Below, piece after piece: positions 57,251 through 64,000 of a stretch of 64,000 nt of DNA. Made by a program: the position numbers and the translations under genes. The notes below the pieces were generated by a model, which worked only from the letters and a program-made list of their open reading frames with translations, was not told the origin of the DNA and did no database searches. The stretch is taken from contig NC_052350.1 in assembly GCF_009727055.1 (NCBI RefSeq), positions 17,860,650 to 17,924,649 on the forward strand, in the 5' to 3' direction. The stretch is from Benincasa hispida. Lineage: Eukaryota; Streptophyta; Magnoliopsida; Cucurbitales; Cucurbitaceae. How positions within the stretch are numbered: position 1 is the first letter of the stretch; each line of letters opens with the position of its first letter.

Positions 57251-57950
57251 AACCCACATGAAATATTATTTCCATTCATACTAACATGCTAATAGACATG
57301 CTCAAGTAGATCACAATAGCATCTCATATAAGATATGAAATCAATACAAGAACAATAACAATATTATTTTCTTATTGCATTTGTCATAAGACAATTTGTT
57401 ACTTATGAAATATTCAAATATCTTCAAAAGATTTGAAATTGAATTTTTATTTCTATCCAGATTTGAATCACATTGAGAAAATCTTTGTCATCATCGTCCA
57501 AATTGACAATAATTTGAAAATTAAAAGTTGGAGGCATTCATGGAACAAACAATCAAAAAATCTTCACTTAAAAGTCATTATATTCGATTGATGATCAACA
57601 ACCACAAGATCCACCATACAAACTATCTATCACATATACATATGACAATCACCAAAAATCAATCCACTTATTTACTCATCACAAAGTGAAAATTAAATAT
57701 GTTGAGCTCTCTCCAAAATTCTCAAATCATGCCTTCAGTTGGATGACTTAGTCAACACACAATTTCAAAAATAAATATAGAATGAAATCCATTTACAAGG
57801 ATCAATAAAATTATGATCACATTCTAAATATGAACTCTTCATTCTGAAACTTAAGGTTTGAAATATAAATAAAGCATACCCATTAATCATGTTCAAGTTA
57901 AACTAAAGACAACAATGAAACATAGAGATTATGAGTGGAGAAGCTTTCAA
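57251..57950. other. Noncoding stretch, nothing recognised
   Basis: AT-rich sequence with no open frame of interest. It may be internal debris or leader of the Copia LTR to the right. Confidence 0.4.
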
Positions 57951-59806
57951 TTAATCAATAGTATAAATGTATTTACAAAACAAAAATGAAAAGTTGAATT
58001 GGGTGGAACAAACAACCAATCAAATTATTTTCAACATATTTGAATCAAATCAAGATCTCATCACAAGCACCAATGATAATTTAATTTGTAAAGAGAATCG
58101 AATTCCCGTAGAAGCGTGAGATCACGTTACATTTTATTTTTTTTTGTTTTTAAGGAAATCAAAATAGCAAAGAAAACAAAAATAATAATAGATAAACATT
58201 ATAGGAAGCATGCTTTAAAAGAAGAAACAAAGAGATAAAGCAACAAGCCTTTGTCGACTCCCGAACTCTTCACATTTTCCCATCCGTCTTCTCACGAACG
58301 TTTTTTTAACGAACAAGAGGCACCACCACAAGTGCAACCTTGTTAATCTCTAAGAATCCAAGGAGTAGAGAAGTGGTCTCCATCACCTTGAAGGAGGAAG
58401 AATAATAGAGAATGGTTGAGAGGAAATTTTTTTAAAGGAAATCTAGATTGGAGACCAACGTTAAATTGGCCATAAAGGGATATTTATATGGAGAATGGCT
58501 TTTCCCAATTTACCCTTAAGCCTAATTAATTAAATAACATTTAGTCAATTGATTATTGTACCAATTAAATAATTATATATATTAAATCCAATTTAATATA
58601 TATAGTTAATTTAAATAAACATCACATGTTTATTTGCTTTCATCTCTCAAAATTAATTAATTAATTCTTCATGAATCTAATTCATAAGAATTTAATATTT
58701 GAATCTTATTCAAATATTTCTCTCTTAATATAGATCACATCTATGATTAACCATACCATATTAATCTCATTAATATGCTATTCCACTAATTGACTTGAAC
58801 AATTCAAATTATTTTTCTTATCTATCCTTTAGTGAGTTAACAAGGAGATCTTATGAACCTACATATTAGAAGATCCAATGATATAAGACTAATTAATTAA
58901 ATTATATGAGATTAATTAATTAAACTCTTTAATTAAATTAATCAATCTTCATTAACTACTGGTCACTCCACTAAAGACGATAGTTGTACTCTTCACTCTG
59001 TAGATATATTTTTGTGTCTGTGGATATAACAAATCAATAGTGAGTCGAACCTTCACAAATCGCTCATAACTACAGCTGGGTCAAATTACTGTTTTACTCC
59101 TATAGTTACCTCTAAATCCTTAAGTACCACTAATTCCTCTAATGAACAAACAGTTTATAGTCCAACTATAAACTAACATCTCTTGGACTAGTGAAAGATT
59201 GAGGCCTCAATATTCAACACCCAGACTCAGCTATTAAGGGAGCAATTTATTTACTTTCCCTAAGGACGAGAATGAGTGAATTTCATCTTGTGTAGTTGTG
59301 TTCCCAGCTCCCTACTCGAACAGATCTCCAAAATGGTAGGCTTGTTGAGTCGGCTAATAAGGTCACTCTCACCCATGCAAATCAAAGCATTGCCCTTATA
59401 AAGTGTTATATAGAGAGACTATTCATTTCATAGTTTGGTCTTATACAAACTCTTTGTATAGATACCCCCGCTCGAATGTCTCCACATGAATGATTGGGAT
59501 CTGATCATTTGTAGCACTTTACAACAATTGTAACATCTACAAAGAGGGTCGTATTTGTAGTGTCACCAGGATAAGGTACCCAGTCTTATCCATCTACTAC
59601 AAACCATTTAAGTTATCACTTAAACAAGACCCACCTGTATGTCTCCACATACATGTTTAAGTTTCATAAAGTAACCTTAGATCTTAGTTTATTGGATTGA
59701 ATTAATGCAGTCTAAACGTCAATAAAATATCTCTTATTTTATTAGATACGTGATTTGTATTTATAGACTATAAGACATATGAGATTTAGAACATCAACTC
59801 CAACTA
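57950..59806 (-). mobile_element. Copia LTR, minus strand (related to the LTR of Copia A)
   Basis: On the minus strand it starts near 59806 with a worn (T)GTTGGAGTTGATGTTC and follows the LTR of Copia A through CCAATAAACTAAGATC-like, GGTACCTTATCCTGG-like and CAACAAGCCTACCATTTTGG-like blocks, then an AT-rich part and a leader with CTTGTGGTGGTGCC. The far end is not sharply defined; about 57950-58080 is likely. Confidence 0.6.
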
Positions 59807-60017
59807 TTTGATAATTATTTTCTTAATTTATTCTACTCCATATCTTTACTTTCTTTATTTTCTTAATTTTTCTTCTCAATTTACAATGAGAATTTTCCCT
59901 AATTTTGATCATACTTTAGTAATCTAAAATGAGAAATAAAATATAATTGTCAAATTTCTTCCCAACATTCATTCATCAAGACCGAAGCAAGCAACCAATT
60001 CTAATCAAGGTTAGCAA

Positions 60018-62090
60018 TGAAGGAAATCAGACATGAGAATTTCCATGAGCAGCAGAAGGATCTTTCCAAATTTCAATCGTATATGAACAACAACAATTAC
60101 AGTCACAAATGAAAACATACGGTTATGCATAAATTGAAATTACAGCATGCTTTACTACACGATCAAGGGAAGAATTCACATACCTTTAAAGACTCATCTT
60201 CAAGACCCTTGATCACGAACGCTCGAACAATCAACAACACTGTAACACTCAAACGCTCGTACAGCACGACCATTACACTGAATGATCACAACGAACTCGA
60301 ACAAAGCGATCACCAAGGTCACGAACACTCCAAACACCACAAACGGCCTCCATAAAACCTCGATTGTGTCTAGTTGAGTAAGACACTTCCAAAAAAGTTA
60401 CCTTTGGTATTCTCAGTGTGAGAATCCAGAGTGTGGGCTCTGTGTGGACTTGGTTAGAGGATAAGACTAGAGAAGAACAATCGTGTAAACGATTGAGCAA
60501 GTGGGAGAAGATAAAGTCTATCGTATATGTCGCTGCCCAATCGTTTATCAAAAGCTATGCGATCGTTTAGCTCATTATCCAGTTGAGAGTCTGTCATATA
60601 GAAACTCTCCACGATCATCTAGTCTCTCCAAGCTGTTGTTTAGTAAATCTGATTTACTTGACAACCTATCCGTGAGAACTTTCCGGGAGTGGAAATCTCA
60701 AAATAACATTCATTAAATTTAGGAAAACATTTTTCCTTTTATCTCACGGTTACCATGAAAACACTAATAACCTCTCACTCAATTGGTTATTAGAGAAAAA
60801 GGGACAATTATCCAATAATTAATATTATTAGAAATATAAATGATAACCAACTTACCATACTATATTTATAACCTATAGTTTTAATATTTCATCTCATGAA
60901 ACATATAAACCATAACTTCTTTTCTATTCAATGGCACTTAATAATCTCATTTACATTAACCCTCCACTTGATGTATCTCATACACCATACCAATCATATC
61001 ATATATAATCGAATTACCTCTTGTCAATTTGAACATTTCAAATCAACACCAAGAAATGATCCTCAACTTGAATCCATTGAGCTACAAAGGGGACCTTATA
61101 GACCTGTAGCTTGAAGCTCCAATGGTAAGTGAATAGCTAACTAAACTCTTTAATCATGGGAACCACCATCCGTTAACTATCAGGCACTCCACTAAAGACC
61201 GACAGCGAAAATCTCCTTACTATAGATATATTATGTGTCCATCTTAACCAATCAATAGTGCGACAACCCTTTACAAATCACTCGTAAGTACAACTCGGTC
61301 AATAACCGTTATGCCCCTGTAGTTACATCTAAATCCTTAAGTACCACCGATTCCTCTAATGAACATAAGTCATAGTCCTACTATGACTGAGTCCTCTCTT
61401 CCAAAGAGAAGTTGTGGGCACTATGTTTAAGCCCCAGAATCAGCCTTTAAGAGAGCAATCTATCTACTTATCCCTGCTTCAGGGAAGGAGTGAATTCCAT
61501 CTTGTGTAATTAAGTTTCCATCTCCCAAATCAGAAAAGTCCCTAAAAAGGTAGGCATGTTGAGTTGGCAATCTGGCCACTCTCACTCATACTAATCAAAG
61601 GATCGGCTTCAAAGGAAGAAGTTCCCAAAACACTCAGGATTGAGGTCATGTCACCTGTGGTCGTTTAGGTGAGATGTAAGTCTCCAGTATCAATGGCATT
61701 ATATATAGAGACGAATCATCTCGTGATCCGGTCTTATACAAACTTTTTGTATAGGATACCTCCACTCGCATGTCACTGCATGAATGGTCAGGATCTACCA
61801 TCTGTAGTAGTTTACAACACTTGTAAACCCCTACAAAGCGGGTCGTATCTGTAGTGTCATCAGGATCAGGTATCCCACCTTAATCCTTATACTACAGACC
61901 TATTATCACTTAAGGCATGATCTACTTGTATATCTCATATACACGCTTAAGTTTATATAAGATAACCATGGAGCTTTGTTTATTGGATATAAGTAAATGC
62001 CAGAATGAAATAACACTTATTTTATTCATAAACAATGTGTATAATTACAAACAACGAGACTCCAGGAGAATTAGGATATCAATCCCAACA
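60018..62090 (-). mobile_element. Solo LTR with perfect 5-bp target duplication
   Basis: A 2,073-base minus-strand LTR from TGTTGGGATTGATATCC (62090) to CTGATTTCCTTCA (60018). The flanks are AGCAA on both sides (60013-60017 and 62091-62095). It is colinear with the solo LTR at 19318-21419, including the CGATCG boxes (60480-60640), the TCTGGATTCTCACAC/GAGAATCCAGAGTG block and the CATGGAAATCCTC/TCCATGAGCAGC end block. Frames at 60125-60355, 60273-60551, 60501-60716, 60896-61114 and 61669-61854 are not genes. Confidence 0.92.
60480..60640. repeat. CGATCG boxes in solo LTR (minus copy)
   Basis: Boxes such as CAATCGTGTAAACGATTG, CAATCGTTTATC, GCGATCGTTTAGC and CACGATCATCTAG, facing those at 20780-20960 in reverse orientation. 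Confidence 0.65.
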
Positions 62091-62174
62091 AGCAACACAC
62101 AAATGAATGACTTATATGGCTAAAGCCCAATAAATTCAGTAATTGATTTTTCAAAGAAAAAAAAAAATTCTTTG

Positions 62175-64000
62175 TGTTGGGCTTTGTGTCCTAAAACTTG
62201 TGGTTTGTAAACAATAAAACTTATTCTGAAAATTCAATAAGTTATTATTGAATGTATGAATTTCTTGTTTTATTTTAGAAATAAATCCAATAAACTAAAA
62301 GATCCGTGACTATTACATGAATACTTGAACTTTATGTGGAGACATAAAAGTGGGTCAGGTTCGAGTAAATAGTCAAAATGGTCTATAGTATATGAATTAG
62401 GTTGGGTGTCTTATTCTGGTAATACTATGGGATGCAACCCACTCTGTAGTTGTTACAAGGAGTTATAAAGTGTTACAGACGAAGTGATTCTAATTTGTAC
62501 ATGTCATGAGATGAGGAGTGGGGCGTCCTGTGCAATGAGTTTACACAGATCGGACCATGAAATAAGTCACTCTTACTTTATAACGTTGTTTACTATTTAT
62601 GACTGACTATTTCAAAGCGATGACGTAGGTAATTTGGCCTTAATCCTGAGCTAACTATGAACTCTTGTTTATTCGAGATTATCCTTAGATTTACATAGGT
62701 GAGAGTTGATTCAATAACACCGGCTCAATAAACCTCCATTTCAGGGGTAAGACTGGGTAGATAGCTGGGGACATAGGGTGCAAGATGGAATTCACTCCTA
62801 CCTACTTTCAGGGATAGTAGAGAGGTTGTTCCCTTAAGTGCTGACTCCGAGTCTTGAATAAGGGGCCCCACCCTCTCATTGGCTCGAGAGGGACTCGGTT
62901 TGTTGATCGGATCACAAACCAATTGTTCATTAGAGGATTGGTGGGACTTAAAGAATAAGAGGTAATCTCGGGGGGTAGAATAGTCATTTGACCTAGCCGT
63001 TATTACGAACAACCTGTGAAGGGTTAACTTACTAAATGGTTATATCGAATGGACATAATATATCTATAGTGAGGGGAGTGCAACTTTGGATTTAGTGAAA
63101 TGACACAGTAGTTAACGAATGAGGGTTAATTTGGTGTAAAGAGTTTAGCCAATTAATCTCGAATCGTTGAAGCCCATGATCTATAGGTCCACGAGGTCCC
63201 CTTACTAGCTCACAAACGGATTAACCTTAGAGTAGCGTGATAAGTTAATTTGAAACATTCAAATTAGAATTAAGGAAATTAGTAATTATATATGATATAA
63301 TTACGCATTCAATTTGGCATTAAACGAAATTAGAGAATCAATTAATATTTAAATATAATTTAAATATTAAATTCATGAATAGGGATTCATGATGGTGGAA
63401 TTAGTTTTAAATTAATTTAATATTTGATATTGAATTAATTAGAATTAATTAAATTCTTTAATTAATTATTTATTATTAATTTTATCGAATTAATTTTGTA
63501 AAATTAATAAATATTTCATTTTTGAAAACAAAATTTGATTTTAGAAATCAATTAGAAATTCAAAATTGAAAAAGATAGAAAATGGAAAATCTCAAAAAAG
63601 TGGGATTTCTCCACTTTCTATTCAACTTGCTCACACACTCTCCACCATAAACTTGAGCCAATCTTCTAAACATGAGCTACAATACATGCAACAATGTTGT
63701 TTGCATGATAGTCATGCAATAAATAAAGAAGATGGAAGTGAGAAACGGGCATGCATTTTGATAGTTTTTGCTGAAAAACTTGAGGTTGAAGAAGGTCTTC
63801 AACCATGGTGATACAGTAACCTCTTTTCCATTTTTCCTCAATTCAAGCTTGTTTTGAATCTCATAACTCAATCTAAGGCACCGAAAGGATAGTAGGGAAG
63901 GCCTTGAGGTGGTTCACAAGCTGATTTGGAAAAGATTTGTAGCTAGATTCGAGTTTCAAGTGTTTTTTCAAAGGTATGTTATGAAACCCTCTTATTAGTT
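62175..64000 (+). mobile_element. LTR of Copia C family, running off the window
   Basis: Starts TGTTGGGCTTTGTGTCC and is colinear with the LTR at 8242-9476, though with extra blocks (for example 62640-62960) that the C copy lacks. The end is beyond 64000; the last bases match about 9350-9385 of the C copy (AAAGGTATGTTATGAAACCC). Frames 62725-63012, 63566-63811 and 63677-63871 are not genes. Confidence 0.8.

Noticed and set aside
60125..60716. Several 70-90 codon frames on both strands
   Set aside because: They lie entirely within a solo LTR and overlap on opposite strands with no known domain.

Overview
This window is plant nuclear DNA, most likely from a eudicot and probably a cucurbit. It is AT-rich, its three host genes have introns, and it is dominated by LTR retrotransposons. 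The cucurbit assignment rests on how the Copia and MITE sequences read to me and was not tested. No bacterial, organellar or CRISPR features were seen, and I recognised no tRNA or rRNA gene.

Only about 36.4-47.8 kb is a gene island. PRPL35 (nuclear gene for plastid ribosomal protein bL35, + strand, three coding exons, 151 codons) lies about 2.5 kb upstream of an ASG1-like gene (+ strand, six coding exons, 535 codons). This gene is convergent with a MAT1 gene (CDK-activating-kinase assembly factor, - strand, five coding exons, 189 codons). I worked out all exon borders by hand from GT/AG sites and reading phase, and each joined frame stays open. The genes serve plastid translation, a poorly known seed/stress function, and CDK activation/TFIIH, so they are not a pathway; their value is positional, since PRPL35 and ASG1 appear to be neighbours in Arabidopsis too.

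Left arm (1-34.8 kb): a nested stack of decayed retrotransposons. A Tat/Athila-type Ty3 element on the - strand (gag, primer-binding site, LTR; 26.2-29.5 kb) was hit by Copia A (+, 18.3-26.2 kb). The gag of A was hit by Copia B (-, 9.5-18.3 kb), and its pol by a 2.1-kb solo LTR. Copia B holds a one-LTR Ty3 chromovirus insertion (9,676-12,490, exact 5-bp target duplication) and abuts Copia C (+, about 4.0-9.5 kb). A separate decayed Copia D (29.7-34.5 kb) carries two MITEs and a triplicated patch of Ty3 integrase. The first 4 kb hold two LTRs of one family in opposite orientation, around a cluster of CTAAACGATCG-like boxes.

Right arm (47.8-64 kb): no host gene seen. It holds inverted-repeat elements, a Copia RT/RNase H fragment (50.5-51.3 kb), a solo LTR inside another LTR of the same family (51.3-55.0 kb), a TRIM-like repeat, a Sirevirus-like LTR, a - strand Copia LTR, a solo LTR with a perfect AGCAA duplication (60,018-62,090) and the start of an LTR that runs off the window.

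All element ORFs carry stops, frameshifts or lost catalytic residues; none looks autonomous. The best candidates for something undescribed are the repeated CGATCG-box arrays shared by several LTR/leader regions and the conserved doubled polypurine tracts; neither is shown to be functional.
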